The notes: generated by a model from the sequence alone, not told the origin. Shown: positions 8,960 to 17,444, numbered from the stretch's first letter. The stretch: 64,000 bases of DNA from Candidatus Avelusimicrobium cornigerorum (GCA_002309715.1 DBXW01000008.1:336-64335); one strand, 5' to 3'. Numbers and translations: made by a program.

Positions 8960-9934
8960 ATGTCTTTACAGAAAAAACTGAACACTTGGAAAGAACAACA
9001 ATTTATTACCGCCGAACAATGTGAAAAAATCGCGGCTTTTGAACGTCAACGCGCCGCGCGCACGTTTGGCCGCTCGGCTTTTATCATTGCCGGACTGCTT
9101 ATCGGGTTGGGCCTTTGTTTGATAGTGGCTTCTAATTGGCACGCGCTGGGCCCCGTGATTAAATTGGCGGGCGATTTTGCCCTGTTGGGCGGTTTATTTT
9201 ATACGACGTTTTGGTGCATTACCCATGAGCGTAAAGGGCTTACCGAATTATTTACCATATTGTCTTTTTTAATGATCGGCGCCACGATCGGGCTTATTGG
9301 GCAGACGTTTCATTTAGACGGCGGATGGCACTCTTTTGCCACCGCGTGGGCACTGTTGGGGTTGCCGTTTGTGGTGGTCAGCCGGGCCCTGTTTTTTAAC
9401 GTAGGGTGGTTGTGTTTATTTTTCAGCCTTTTTAATAACGGATGGTGGGAGAAAATTTTTGATTTTCTCTTTGACTCCTTTAATACCGGCACGGTAAGTG
9501 CGGTGCTTTGTTTGTGTTTGTTAAGTTATGCCGGCAAAAAATTAGACGAAACCGCCCACCCGTACACGCTGCTTCCCAAGGCCTTTGAAAAACTGGCTAT
9601 GTGGCTGGCGTATCTGAGTATTTTTGGTATCGGGCTACGTTGGGGCACTAGCGGTTGGAACCACCATTTAGGCACCACCTTGCTTGCCAACCTCGTCGTG
9701 TTTGCGTTTTTGGCGGGGCGGATGTTTTTGGCAGTACAAATGCAAAATATGATTTCTTTCCGCCGTAACGCTATTTTAACGGAAATTTATATTTTTATAC
9801 TTTTTGCCAGCCACTTGAGCAATTTGTTTATGTCCGGCGTCGGGTTTATTTTCGGCGGGTTGGCCGTGTTAGCCATGATTTATGTTTTCAAACGCACGTC
9901 TTTATACATTAAAAATATGGAGGCCTTTAAATGA
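8960..9934 (+). CDS. DUF2157-type multi-spanning membrane protein
   Basis: A 324-residue inner-membrane protein. An N-terminal soluble segment of about 45 residues is followed by many hydrophobic helices, the layout of the DUF2157 family. Function is unknown. The start at 8960 follows a GGAG site; a longer start at 8912 would lie inside the promoter. It overlaps the next gene by 4 nt (ATGA). DUF2157 and GDYXXLXY proteins often sit together, so the two probably act as a complex in the envelope. Confidence 0.75.
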   Translation: MSLQKKLNTWKEQQFITAEQCEKIAAFERQRAARTFGRSAFIIAGLLIGLGLCLIVASNWHALGPVIKLAGDFALLGGLFYTTFWCITHERKGLTELFTILSFLMIGATIGLIGQTFHLDGGWHSFATAWALLGLPFVVVSRALFFNVGWLCLFFSLFNNGWWEKIFDFLFDSFNTGTVSAVLCLCLLSYAGKKLDETAHPYTLLPKAFEKLAMWLAYLSIFGIGLRWGTSGWNHHLGTTLLANLVVFAFLAGRMFLAVQMQNMISFRRNAILTEIYIFILFASHLSNLFMSGVGFIFGGLAVLAMIYVFKRTSLYIKNMEAFK

Positions 9935-10356
9935 AAACAAAAATTTTAGCCGTCTGTTTTACACTCCCTTTTTTGTGTTTAGTGGTTTGGACCTTATGCC
10001 TGACGTGGCAACGCAACCACGGCACGGAAGTAAAAGTGGCCGTTATGGGTTACGATCCGCGCGATTTACTCTCCGGCCATTATATCCAATATCAAATTGA
10101 TTGGAACAAGACCGATTGCTCACAATTTGAAAATAATATCTGCCCGAAGGAAAACTTCTGCCGCGAAGGCCGCTGGGGGCGGCAATGCCGTTTCTATGTG
10201 CCGGAAGAATATGCCAAACAATTAGATGAACTTTTCCGCAAGCGCAACAACCCGCAAACTACTTTTGAAGTGATTTATTCCTACACGCCGGGGCAAGGAG
10301 CGATGGCCAAAGAGTTACTTATCGGCGGAAAAAATTGGCGCGAAAGCGTACGATAA
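9931..10356 (+). CDS. GDYXXLXY-domain membrane-anchored protein
   Basis: A 141-residue protein with one N-terminal membrane helix and a periplasmic domain. The family hallmark appears in the modified form DPRDLLSGHYIQYQ at about residues 39-52. The usual acidic Asp before Tyr is replaced by His here. There are four Cys residues in the domain. It is translationally coupled to the DUF2157 gene, with a GGAGG site inside the upstream gene. Function is unknown. Confidence 0.7.
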   Translation: MKTKILAVCFTLPFLCLVVWTLCLTWQRNHGTEVKVAVMGYDPRDLLSGHYIQYQIDWNKTDCSQFENNICPKENFCREGRWGRQCRFYVPEEYAKQLDELFRKRNNPQTTFEVIYSYTPGQGAMAKELLIGGKNWRESVR

Positions 10357-10364
10357 AAATTTAA

Positions 10365-10386
10365 CCCCGGGTAAAAAAGCCCGGGG
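10365..10386. terminator. Bidirectional terminator between convergent genes
   Basis: Stem CCCCGGG/CCCGGGG (10365-10371 with 10380-10386), with T-rich sequence on both sides. It separates the plus-strand DUF2157 pair from the minus-strand pilin gene. Confidence 0.8.
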
Positions 10387-10404
10387 TATTTTATGTAGAG
10401 GAAA

Positions 10405-10980
10405 TTAAGGCAAGGGATATACGCGGATAGTGGCCTGTACATCAAGCGCTCCCGGGCTCTTAAAAATTCGCTGACAATAACTGCCGGCCGGTTTTGTCGT
10501 GGGGAAAGTGACACCGTATTGCGTATTTTCCATACAATACATAACGCCCTCTTCCCGACCTGCCGCCTCATACGGCCCTAAATCTCCATATATTACAAAT
10601 CCTCCTCCTTTATAAGGCCCTTTCAGCCGCCCGGCAATCATATAAAAACCCCCATTGTAAAAAACAATTTGCACGGAAAAATCTCCGTTGGAACGAACAT
10701 CACTTAACCGCCCGGAATATAACGGGGTTGTTCCCGTCCATTGTGGGGCGACATTTATATCCAACTCGTCAAACTGTGTCGGCCAAGTACCATTATTTAA
10801 GTGATATATTTGAGCCGCTTTCCACGTAGCATCTAGCATGGCCCACGCTTGCACCGCTTTTGTTTTTTCTATTGCTTTTTGATATTGCGGCACAGCCACC
10901 GCGGCTAAAATGCCAATGATTAAAACTACTACCAATAATTCTATAAGCGTAAACGCTTTTTTACGACGATTAGTCTTCAT
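10405..10980 (-). CDS. Type IV pilin-like protein (prepilin N-terminus)
   Basis: A 191-residue prepilin-like protein. The leader MKTNRRKKA is followed by FTLIELLVVVLIIG, so prepilin peptidase would cut after Ala9. Glu5 of the mature form is present. The head ends in an SYCQRIFK segment that recurs in the pilin at 60966 (DYCQKIIK), so this Cys-containing C-terminus is a feature of the local family. It follows a GGGAG site. It is a single gene with its own terminator. The promoter region upstream has TTGACT, 16 bp and TATTCT, and a GGGAA/TTCCC palindrome at 11034-11045 just before the -35. Confidence 0.85.
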   Translation of the reverse strand: MKTNRRKKAFTLIELLVVVLIIGILAAVAVPQYQKAIEKTKAVQAWAMLDATWKAAQIYHLNNGTWPTQFDELDINVAPQWTGTTPLYSGRLSDVRSNGDFSVQIVFYNGGFYMIAGRLKGPYKGGGFVIYGDLGPYEAAGREEGVMYCMENTQYGVTFPTTKPAGSYCQRIFKSPGALDVQATIRVYPLP

Positions 10981-11131
10981 TTTAAATCTCCCGAGATACG
11001 TGTTTAGAATAGTGTAGCAAAAAAATAAGTCAAGGGGAATTTCCCTAATAAAAAAACAGCCAAAAAGTTGTCATCCTGAAGATGATTCAGAATCTTCCAC
11101 ACGTGTCTTTGTCGTTGTTGTTATTAAAATA

Positions 11132-11140
11132 TGCTAAAAT
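11132..11140 (+). promoter_or_regulatory. Extended -10 promoter of tRNA-Glu
   Basis: TGCTAAAAT ends 10 nt before the tRNA 5' end. No clear -35 is seen. Confidence 0.5.
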
Positions 11141-11150
11141 AAAAGTATAA

Positions 11151-11224
11151 GTCCCGTTCGTCTAGTGGTCCAGGACGCCGCCCTCTCAAGGCGGAGATCA
11201 CGAGTTCGAATCTCGTACGGGACG
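11151..11224 (+). tRNA. tRNA-Glu (CTC)
   Basis: A full cloverleaf: acceptor 11151-11157 with 11217-11223, anticodon stem CCGCC/GGCGG, loop CTCTCAA with anticodon CTC at 11185-11187. The T arm has TTCGAAT. Discriminator G at 11224. CCA is not encoded. Confidence 0.95.
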
Positions 11225-11259
11225 TTTTTTATTGCGTAGTGCGATCCGCCGGGGGAAAA

Positions 11260-12312
11260 ATGGAGTTATCTGCGTTACAAACCGGGTTACTGTCCGGGTT
11301 GATTTTATTAGTTCTTGTGCTTCCGCTTGCTTGGCATAAAGCGGAAGAAAATTTAGAACTTTTTTTGTTCGCGTGCGGCGTAATTGCCGTTTCGGTTTCT
11401 CACGGATGGAGTGGTCATTTACTTATCCACGCCTTAAAAGACCCCATCAAAATTACGGTGGCCGTGCTCGTAGCCGGACTGCTTTTTAGAAAATTTAATG
11501 TCTTCCTACAAACACTTACCCAAACTGCCGTTAAAAAAATCGGATTGCGTTGGACTGTTTTTTTAATCGTATTTTTGTTGGGGCTTTTCTCCAGTTTAAT
11601 CACCGCTATTATTGCCGCACTTATTTTGGCAGAAGTAGTTGTTATGTTGCCGCTTGCAAAAGAGCAACGCGTCAGACTAACCGTACTGGCTTGTTTCTCT
11701 ATCGGTATGGGCGCGGTGCTGACCGCTATCGGCGAGCCGCTGGGAACGATTGTGATTTCCAAACTTTCCGGCGCACCGCATTATGCCGGGTTCTTTTATC
11801 TTATTCGCCACTTGGGTTGGTTTGTGCTGGCCGGCATGCTGCTTGTTTCCATCTTGGCTACCCGCGTAAAAGCCGCGGCACACCGACCCGGCTCGCTACC
11901 GGCTGATACCACGGAAGACCACTCTATAAAAAGTATCGGTTGGCGCGCCGGAAAAGTTTACTTATTTGTAATGGCTCTTGTGCTGCTGGGCGACGGATTA
12001 AAACCGCTCGCGCTCAAAACCATTTCGCACTTATCCGAAAGTTGGCTTTATTGGATAAATATGCTTTCGGCTGTATTAGACAATGCCACTTTGGCCGCCA
12101 TAGAAGTTACCCCCGCTATTTCCGACAGGCAACTGACATTTTTGCTGATGAGTTTGGTTATCTCCGGCGGGATGATGATTCCGGGAAATATCCCCAACAT
12201 TATTTGCGCGTCTAAACTACGCATTAAAAGCAAAGAGTGGGTTAAACACGCCTTTGGCCTTGGGGTTGCGCTCATGATAGGGTATTTTTTAATACTACAT
12301 ATTTGTCTGTAA
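11260..12312 (+). CDS. DUF1646-type putative ion transporter
   Basis: A 350-residue polytopic membrane protein with about ten hydrophobic helices. It resembles the DUF1646 family of putative cation transporters, related to the ArsB/NhaD permease fold. Polar breaks inside helices fit this: AIGEPLGT in the middle and LDNATLAA and PGNIPNII in the C-terminal half. These duplicated patterns are typical of two-repeat ion permeases. The substrate is not predictable. The start at 11260 is preferred because it follows a G-rich site; a GTG at 11239 is possible but sits only 15 bp after the tRNA. It may be co-transcribed with tRNA-Glu. Confidence 0.7.
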   Translation: MELSALQTGLLSGLILLVLVLPLAWHKAEENLELFLFACGVIAVSVSHGWSGHLLIHALKDPIKITVAVLVAGLLFRKFNVFLQTLTQTAVKKIGLRWTVFLIVFLLGLFSSLITAIIAALILAEVVVMLPLAKEQRVRLTVLACFSIGMGAVLTAIGEPLGTIVISKLSGAPHYAGFFYLIRHLGWFVLAGMLLVSILATRVKAAAHRPGSLPADTTEDHSIKSIGWRAGKVYLFVMALVLLGDGLKPLALKTISHLSESWLYWINMLSAVLDNATLAAIEVTPAISDRQLTFLLMSLVISGGMMIPGNIPNIICASKLRIKSKEWVKHAFGLGVALMIGYFLILHICL

Positions 12313-12320
12313 AGATTGTA

Positions 12321-12349
12321 AAAAGCCGCCTGAAACGGGCGGCTTTTTT
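12321..12349 (+). terminator. Intrinsic terminator of the permease gene
   Basis: Stem AAAAGCCGCC/GGCGGCTTTT (about 12321-12330 with 12338-12347), followed by T residues to 12349. Confidence 0.9.
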
Positions 12350-12378
12350 ATTTTTCCACGCGCGCGTACGATTTTTTA

Positions 12379-12384
12379 TATAAT
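12379..12384 (+). promoter_or_regulatory. -10 element of the phosphorylase gene
   Basis: TATAAT, 33 bp before the start codon. The -35 is not clear. Confidence 0.45.
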
Positions 12385-12416
12385 AAAAGATATTTGAAAC
12401 TTCACAAGGAGAACTT

Positions 12417-14972
12417 ATGAAAATTCACTCGTTTAATGTGCAACCCAATTTGCCGGAGAATATCAAATTTTTAGAAGAACTTGCCAACGATATGTGGTTT
12501 ACGTGGAACTGGCAGGCCATTTTACTTTTCGTGCAAGTAGACGAGAAACTTTGGACAGCCGCCAAACGCAATCCAAAATGGTTTTTAGGCTCTGTTCCGC
12601 AAAAACGGTTTGAAGAATTATCTAAAGATGAAAACTTCGTTCAGCAAGTAAACAAAGTTAAAGAATCGTACTACAACTACAAAAACAATCCGCACACCTG
12701 GTACAACGACCACAAACACGAAAACGGACAATTATTAACCGCTTATTTTTCTATGGAGTACGGTATCGGTGAGGGCTTGCCGATTTACTCCGGCGGTTTA
12801 GGGATGCTGGCCGGGGATCATATCAAATCCGCTAGCGATTTGGGTATGCCGATTATCGGCGTGGGCCTTTTTTATAAACAAGGCTATGTGCAACAAGTGC
12901 TCAATCGCGAAGGTTGGCAAAATGAAGAATATCCCGATAACGACTGGGCCCACATGCCGGTAGCGCGCGTACAAGATAAAAATGGCAAAGATATTGTGGT
13001 AGATATTCCGTTAGGCGGTGAAAACATTAAAGCCTGCATCTGGCGCGTACCGGTAGGACGCACCTCACTTTACTTATTAGATACCAATTTGCAGGAAAAC
13101 ACTCCCGCCCAACGCGCGATAACCGAAAAACTTTACGGCGGGGACCGCGAAAACCGCATCCGCCAAGAAGTTGTGCTCGGTATTGGCGGGGTAAAAGCAT
13201 TAACCGCTATGGGTATTAAGCCGACCGTTTACCACATTAACGAAGGGCACAGCGCGTTTCTCTTATTCCAACGCATTATTGATTTTATGCAGAACGAAAA
13301 TTTGACCTTTGGTCAAGCGTGCGAGAGAGTTTGGGCGTCTTCCGTATTTACTACCCACACGCCTGTTATCGCCGGAAACGAACATTTTGATCCCGTACTC
13401 GTACGCAAATATATGCAATTTTATGCCGACCAAATGCATATCTCTTGGGACGAATTTTTGGCTATCGGTAAAGAAAAACCAACCTCTACCCTTTATTGTA
13501 TGACGGTGGTAGCCCTACGATTAGCGGCCTATTGCAACGGCGTTGCCAAATTGCACGGCGCGGTCAGCCGCGAAATGTGGCGCAACCTTTGGCCCGGATT
13601 GCCGTTAACCGAAGTGCCAATAACCAGTATCACTAACGGTATTCATAGTGCGTCGTGGATTTCGCACGAATTAAATGAACTTTTCCGTAAATATCTTAAT
13701 AACAACGATCAACTCGGCGAAGTGGATCCTTCCGACGTTGCCCCTTGGCAAAAATTGGGCAATATCCCCAATGAAGAATTGTGGAAAGTCCACTGCATAC
13801 GCAAAAATAAACTTATTGAACTTGTTCAAGACCGTTTAAAACGCCAACTCACCCGGCAGGGCTTTGACGTAATGACCGTCAAAAAAGCAAGCAAAGTTCT
13901 CCGCCCCGATACACTTACCATCGGCTTTGCGCGCCGCTTTGCTACGTACAAACGCGCTACGCTTTTATTTAAAGATTTAAACCGCTTGGATAAAATTATC
14001 AACAATCCTGCCCGCCCGGTACAATTTGTCTTTGCGGGCAAAGCCCACCCCGCCGATACCGCCGGAAAAGAATTTATTAAACTCATCGTCGGTCTTACCC
14101 AAACCGATCCGCGTTTTAAAGACAAAATCGTCTTTGTGGAAGACTATAATATGAACACCGCACGCTATATGGTACAAGGGGTAGATGTATGGCTCAATAA
14201 CCCCATCCGCCCGATGGAAGCCAGCGGAACAAGCGGTATGAAAGCCGCACTTAACGGTGCTCTTGCGTTGTCCGTGCTAGATGGGTGGTGGGATGAAGTC
14301 GGCCCGTGTGATTTCGGTTGGTCTATCGGCGGAGCGGAAAACTATAAATCCGAAGCCGAACGTGATACCGTGGAAGCAGAGGCTCTTTACAGTTTAATTG
14401 AACAGGAAATCGCTCCGGCTTATTACGCCAAAAACGATAAAGGCATTTCGGAAACGTGGTTAAACTTAATGAAAGAGTCTATCAAACATATTGCGCCTGT
14501 ATTTAATACCAACCGTATGGTCAAAGAATATTACGAAAAATTTTATGTACCGGCCAACAATTATAATTTAGGGCTGGCCGAACCGGCCAAAGTGCAAGCG
14601 CTTTCCGATTGGCGCAAAAAAATCAAAGACAATTGGTATCGCGTCAGCATTACCGATACCACCCCAACACCGGAAGACGCCATCTCTATGGGCCAACAAG
14701 TCAAATTCACCGCACGCGTAAACTTAGGCGGACTTGTCCCGGATGACGTACAAGTGGAACTTTATTTAGGCCAACGCGGTACGTTGGGCGATATTGTAAA
14801 AGAAAAATCTATCGCTATGACTTGCACCGGCCAAGCCGACAATGCCTATACGTACGAGGTATCTATGGCACCGGTTAACAGCGGGCGGCAAGATTACGCG
14901 TTGCGGGTGCTCCCTAAAAACGACAGCATCCCCCACGTGTTTATGCCGCTTTTCATCCGTTGGGAAGAATAG
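12417..14972 (+). CDS. glgP: Alpha-glucan (glycogen/maltodextrin) phosphorylase
   Basis: A GT35 phosphorylase that releases glucose 1-phosphate from glycogen or maltodextrin. At 851 residues it belongs to the variant with an N-terminal DUF3417 segment (first ~110 residues). Other matching segments are YFSMEYGIGEGLPIYSGGLG, HTPVIAGNEHFDP and the ARRFATYKRA block. The PLP lysine is K609 in SGTSGMKAALNG. A good AGGAG site precedes the ATG. It stands alone with a terminator before and a long hairpin after. With the GH13 enzyme at 61578 it indicates use of stored or imported alpha-glucans. No signal peptide, so it is cytoplasmic. Confidence 0.95.
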   Translation: MKIHSFNVQPNLPENIKFLEELANDMWFTWNWQAILLFVQVDEKLWTAAKRNPKWFLGSVPQKRFEELSKDENFVQQVNKVKESYYNYKNNPHTWYNDHKHENGQLLTAYFSMEYGIGEGLPIYSGGLGMLAGDHIKSASDLGMPIIGVGLFYKQGYVQQVLNREGWQNEEYPDNDWAHMPVARVQDKNGKDIVVDIPLGGENIKACIWRVPVGRTSLYLLDTNLQENTPAQRAITEKLYGGDRENRIRQEVVLGIGGVKALTAMGIKPTVYHINEGHSAFLLFQRIIDFMQNENLTFGQACERVWASSVFTTHTPVIAGNEHFDPVLVRKYMQFYADQMHISWDEFLAIGKEKPTSTLYCMTVVALRLAAYCNGVAKLHGAVSREMWRNLWPGLPLTEVPITSITNGIHSASWISHELNELFRKYLNNNDQLGEVDPSDVAPWQKLGNIPNEELWKVHCIRKNKLIELVQDRLKRQLTRQGFDVMTVKKASKVLRPDTLTIGFARRFATYKRATLLFKDLNRLDKIINNPARPVQFVFAGKAHPADTAGKEFIKLIVGLTQTDPRFKDKIVFVEDYNMNTARYMVQGVDVWLNNPIRPMEASGTSGMKAALNGALALSVLDGWWDEVGPCDFGWSIGGAENYKSEAERDTVEAEALYSLIEQEIAPAYYAKNDKGISETWLNLMKESIKHIAPVFNTNRMVKEYYEKFYVPANNYNLGLAEPAKVQALSDWRKKIKDNWYRVSITDTTPTPEDAISMGQQVKFTARVNLGGLVPDDVQVELYLGQRGTLGDIVKEKSIAMTCTGQADNAYTYEVSMAPVNSGRQDYALRVLPKNDSIPHVFMPLFIRWEE

Positions 14973-14986
14973 TATTTACTTTTTCT

Positions 14987-15043
14987 ACCCCGTTTTTCTT
15001 CTTATTTCACAGTGTTCCTGTGCAGGATATAGAAAAACGGGGT
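14987..15043 (+). terminator. Long hairpin after glgP, possible terminator
   Basis: A perfect 13-bp stem (14987-14999 with 15031-15043) encloses a second hairpin, CACAG/CTGTG at 15008-15022. On the plus strand it is followed by CG then TGTTTTT. It is larger than a standard terminator and lies between glgP and trmL. Confidence 0.5.
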
Positions 15044-15070
15044 CGTGTTTTTAGAATATACTAACGTACT

Positions 15071-15532
15071 ATGCTCAACATTGTTTTGGTAAACCCAGAA
15101 ATTCCCTTCAATACCGGCAATATCGGCCGTTCTTGCGTTGCCACCGGTACGCGGTTACACTTGGTCGGGAAACTTGGATTTATTATTGCCTCTAAAGAAA
15201 TACGCCGCTCCGGGCTTGATTATTGGCCCAACCTAGATTACAAACGCCACAACACGTGGGAAGATTTTTTGGCTACCGAACAACCAACCGAAGAAAAAAT
15301 GTTTTTCTTATCCACCAAAGGAAAAACCGCTTATTGGGATGCCAACTTCCCGCCGGACGGTTATTTAATTTTTGGGGCCGAATCGTGCGGGCTACCTAAA
15401 GATTTTTATACGCGCTACGCTCACCGACTCTTTACAATCCCTATGACCGGCCCGGTACGCTCGCTGAATTTATCTTCATCAGCCGCTATTGTACTATTTG
15501 AGGCCTTGCGCCAGAACAACCTAACAAAATAA
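15071..15532 (+). CDS. trmL: tRNA (cytidine(34)-2'-O)-methyltransferase
   Basis: A SPOUT-family methyltransferase that 2'-O-methylates the wobble base of tRNA-Leu. At 153 residues it is the minimal trefoil-knot form. The opening NPEIPFNTGNIGRSC, the FGAESCGLP turn and IPMTGPVRSLNLSSSAAI form the SAM-binding knot typical of TrmL (YibK). There is no Shine-Dalgarno sequence. A TATACT lies 8 nt before the ATG, so transcription may start at or next to the start codon. It converges on the rplI operon across a terminator. Confidence 0.93.
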   Translation: MLNIVLVNPEIPFNTGNIGRSCVATGTRLHLVGKLGFIIASKEIRRSGLDYWPNLDYKRHNTWEDFLATEQPTEEKMFFLSTKGKTAYWDANFPPDGYLIFGAESCGLPKDFYTRYAHRLFTIPMTGPVRSLNLSSSAAIVLFEALRQNNLTK

Positions 15533-15540
15533 TTTCCCGC

Positions 15541-15569
15541 AAAAAAGCCCCCGCCATTTGGCAGGGGCT
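15541..15569 (-). terminator. Terminator of the rpsF-ssb-rpsR-rplI operon
   Basis: Stem 15546-15555 with 15560-15569. On the minus strand it is followed by six T. Confidence 0.85.
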
Positions 15570-15592
15570 AACACAAAACGCAAACAGCCGGT

Positions 15593-16096
15593 TTATTTGG
15601 CTTCTTCTACTTTCGCTTCCGGTTTAGCATCACCGATTTTTTCTTCCACTGTGGTCAAGGGGTTGATTTGCACCTTGATGGTGGCGGTGACGGTAGGTTT
15701 CAAATAAATACCCACTTCGGTTTCACCTAAGGCTTTAATAGGCATATTAAGTTCAATAGAATCTTTAGCAACATTATGGCCTAAGGCTTGTAACGCTTTG
15801 TAGATATCAGCTTTGTTCACAGAACCGAACACTACACCGTCAGCATTGACCGTTTTGGTAAACGGCAGAACTACACCCGTCAATTTTTCAGCAATCGCGC
15901 GGGCTTCGGCAAGTTCGGCATCAATGCGTTTTTGGCGACGGGCAGCACCGAGTTGCCAATTCTTAATAGCACCTTCCGTGGCGATTTCCGCCAAGTGATG
16001 CGGCACTAAGAAGTTGCGGGCATAACCGGGTTTCACCTCTACGATAGAACCCACCATACCCAAATTTTTGACGCTTTGTTTCAAAATAACTTTCAT
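15593..16096 (-). CDS. rplI: 50S ribosomal protein L9
   Basis: A 167-residue L9. The N-terminal domain has the standard opening (MKVILKQSVKNLGMVG) and the VKPGYARNFLVP motif at residues 22-33, followed by the long linker helix and C-terminal rRNA-binding domain. A Lys/Glu-rich tail of about 15 residues extends past the usual end. GGAGG precedes the start. Last gene of the rpsF operon. Confidence 0.97.
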   Translation of the reverse strand: MKVILKQSVKNLGMVGSIVEVKPGYARNFLVPHHLAEIATEGAIKNWQLGAARRQKRIDAELAEARAIAEKLTGVVLPFTKTVNADGVVFGSVNKADIYKALQALGHNVAKDSIELNMPIKALGETEVGIYLKPTVTATIKVQINPLTTVEEKIGDAKPEAKVEEAK

Positions 16097-16110
16097 CTTC
16101 GTCCTCCAAC

Positions 16111-16428
16111 TTATTTTTTGGGTAAGGAATACGGCAAGATCGCCAAATTGCGGTCACGCTTAATCGCTTTGGTGATTTGGCGTTGGTGCTTGGCGCAAGT
16201 GCCGGTAATTCTGCGGGAAAGAATTTTACCGCTTTCCATCGTGAAGGACTTTACAAACTGAAAGTTTTTATAGTCCACGTTGTCAATTTTTTCAGCGCAT
16301 ACTTTGCAGACTTTGCGTCTGGATTCAAAGCGCTTTTTCCCAAATGCGCGCGCCGGTCTTTCCGGGCGGGCGGCCGCAGCGGCAGGAGCCGTTTCGGCAG
16401 CGGGAGCAGTTTTAATTTCTTCGGACAT
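16111..16428 (-). CDS. rpsR: 30S ribosomal protein S18
   Basis: A 105-residue S18 with an Ala/Pro/Glu-rich N-terminal extension of about 35 residues. The core has the C..C pair in RRKVCKVCAEKID and another Cys in GTCAKHQRQ, the Cys-containing type of S18. The conserved RDRNLAILPY end is present. Lies between ssb and rplI; AGAGG site before the ATG. S18 forms a heterodimer with S6, also encoded in this operon. Confidence 0.95.
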   Translation of the reverse strand: MSEEIKTAPAAETAPAAAAARPERPARAFGKKRFESRRKVCKVCAEKIDNVDYKNFQFVKSFTMESGKILSRRITGTCAKHQRQITKAIKRDRNLAILPYSLPKK

Positions 16429-16447
16429 TTGATTCCTCTTTTTTAGT

Positions 16448-16894
16448 TTAGAAAGGCACGTCGTCTTCCATCACTTCCGTGGTGGGAACGTCGTCCTTTG
16501 CGGCCGCTTGTGCGCCGTCATTGTAGGCGCCTCCGGCGGCTGCGGATTCCAGGATCTGGATCCGGCGGGCAGTAACCTGCAAGTTTTTGCGGGTTTGGCC
16601 CGTAGTTTTATCGGTATATTCGCTGAGTGTCAGGCGGCCTTCCACACTGACAGGCGTACCTTTTTTCACCCGGTCTTTACACCGTTCGGCTGCCGCACCC
16701 CAAACTACAACAGGCACAAAAACCGTGTCATCTTTCCACTCGTTTGTGGTGGCATCTAAGTACCTGCGGTTAACCGCAATATCACAACGGCACACTGCTT
16801 GACCTTTTTGTGTAAAACTCACGTTAGGGTCACGTGTCAACCGTCCGACTAGAAGGACTATGTTTTGTTCCGGTAATTTAATGGTTGATGGCAT
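16448..16894 (-). CDS. ssb: Single-stranded DNA-binding protein
   Basis: An OB-fold SSB of 148 residues. The opening NIVLLVGRLTRDPNVSFT and the middle segments fit the family. The acidic tail ends in EDDVPF, the conserved tip that recruits partner repair proteins. The linker is short. Its place between rpsF and rpsR is the common bacterial arrangement and couples replication protein supply to ribosomal protein expression. Confidence 0.95.
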   Translation of the reverse strand: MPSTIKLPEQNIVLLVGRLTRDPNVSFTQKGQAVCRCDIAVNRRYLDATTNEWKDDTVFVPVVVWGAAAERCKDRVKKGTPVSVEGRLTLSEYTDKTTGQTRKNLQVTARRIQILESAAAGGAYNDGAQAAAKDDVPTTEVMEDDVPF

Positions 16895-16905
16895 ACATTA
16901 ACCTT

Positions 16906-17226
16906 TTATTTTCCAACGACTGGAGCCGGTTTGGCCTTTACTTCCACGGCGTTCATCGTCATGGAGCGCAGTACGTTTTCGTTGAGTTTCAAAGCGCCTT
17001 CAAATTCTTTCACAAAAGAAGGTTCGGCTTTGAATTTCAAGTAGAGATAGAAACCATCGCGAACGTGATTTACTTCGTGGGTAAATTTCCGTCTGCCCAA
17101 TTTTTCTTCGCTGGTTACTTCTCCGCCTTTGCTCGTAATTAAAGCCTTGGCTTTATTTACAAGTTCACCCACTTCTCCATCGGAGAGTTGGGGCTTTACG
17201 ATAATTACACTTTCGTACGTTTTCAT
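16906..17226 (-). CDS. rpsF: 30S ribosomal protein S6
   Basis: A 106-residue S6 beginning MKTYESVIIVKPQLSD, with the usual four-strand two-helix pattern and the KFTHEVNHVRDGFY middle. It is the first gene of the rpsF-ssb-rpsR-rplI operon. The ribosome site is weak, and a hairpin with a T run lies between the promoter and the start, so expression may be controlled in the leader. Confidence 0.96.
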   Translation of the reverse strand: MKTYESVIIVKPQLSDGEVGELVNKAKALITSKGGEVTSEEKLGRRKFTHEVNHVRDGFYLYLKFKAEPSFVKEFEGALKLNENVLRSMTMNAVEVKAKPAPVVGK

Positions 17227-17253
17227 AGACTTATCTTTTTTGCGTTTTGTAGG

Positions 17254-17285
17254 GCAAAAAATACCGCTAGGTTAAACCCGGCGGT
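17254..17285 (-). promoter_or_regulatory. Hairpin with T run in the rpsF leader (possible S6:S18 control element)
   Basis: In the transcript, ACCGC (17281-17285) pairs with GCGGT (17263-17267), enclosing a GGTT/AACC stem with small bulges. ATTTTTTG follows. This looks like an intrinsic terminator only about 40 nt before the rpsF start. S6:S18 complexes are known to bind a CCG-containing bulged stem in their own leader in other bacteria. The CCG bases here make that role plausible but unproven. Confidence 0.45.
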
Positions 17286-17288
17286 CTT

Positions 17289-17444
17289 TCACCCTTGTAT
17301 ATTATAACAAAAAAACACCGGGAAGACCACCCCCCCCCGGCCCCAAAAACCTTCCGCTAAAAACGCATCTTGCCGGCGTGTCAAATAATAAGCCCTTAAC
17401 ACAAGCGCGGTAAACCCGACAAACGACAACTCTGTTGATAACAT
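17289..17444 (-). CDS. Possible small protein of unknown function (51 residues)
   Basis: A short frame with a GGGAG site 6 nt before its ATG and one hydrophobic segment near the N-terminus (LSFVGFTALVL). It contains a run of nine G, and its 3' end overlaps the rpsF promoter. I recognise no family. The overlap and the homopolymer make it doubtful; it could also be the remains of a longer frame broken at the G run. Confidence 0.25.
   Translation of the reverse strand: MLSTELSFVGFTALVLRAYYLTRRQDAFLAEGFWGRGGVVFPVFFCYNIQG
17301..17309 (-). promoter_or_regulatory. Extended -10 promoter of the rpsF operon
   Basis: Minus-strand TGTTATAAT, preceded by a run of seven T. A clear -35 is missing. Confidence 0.6.
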
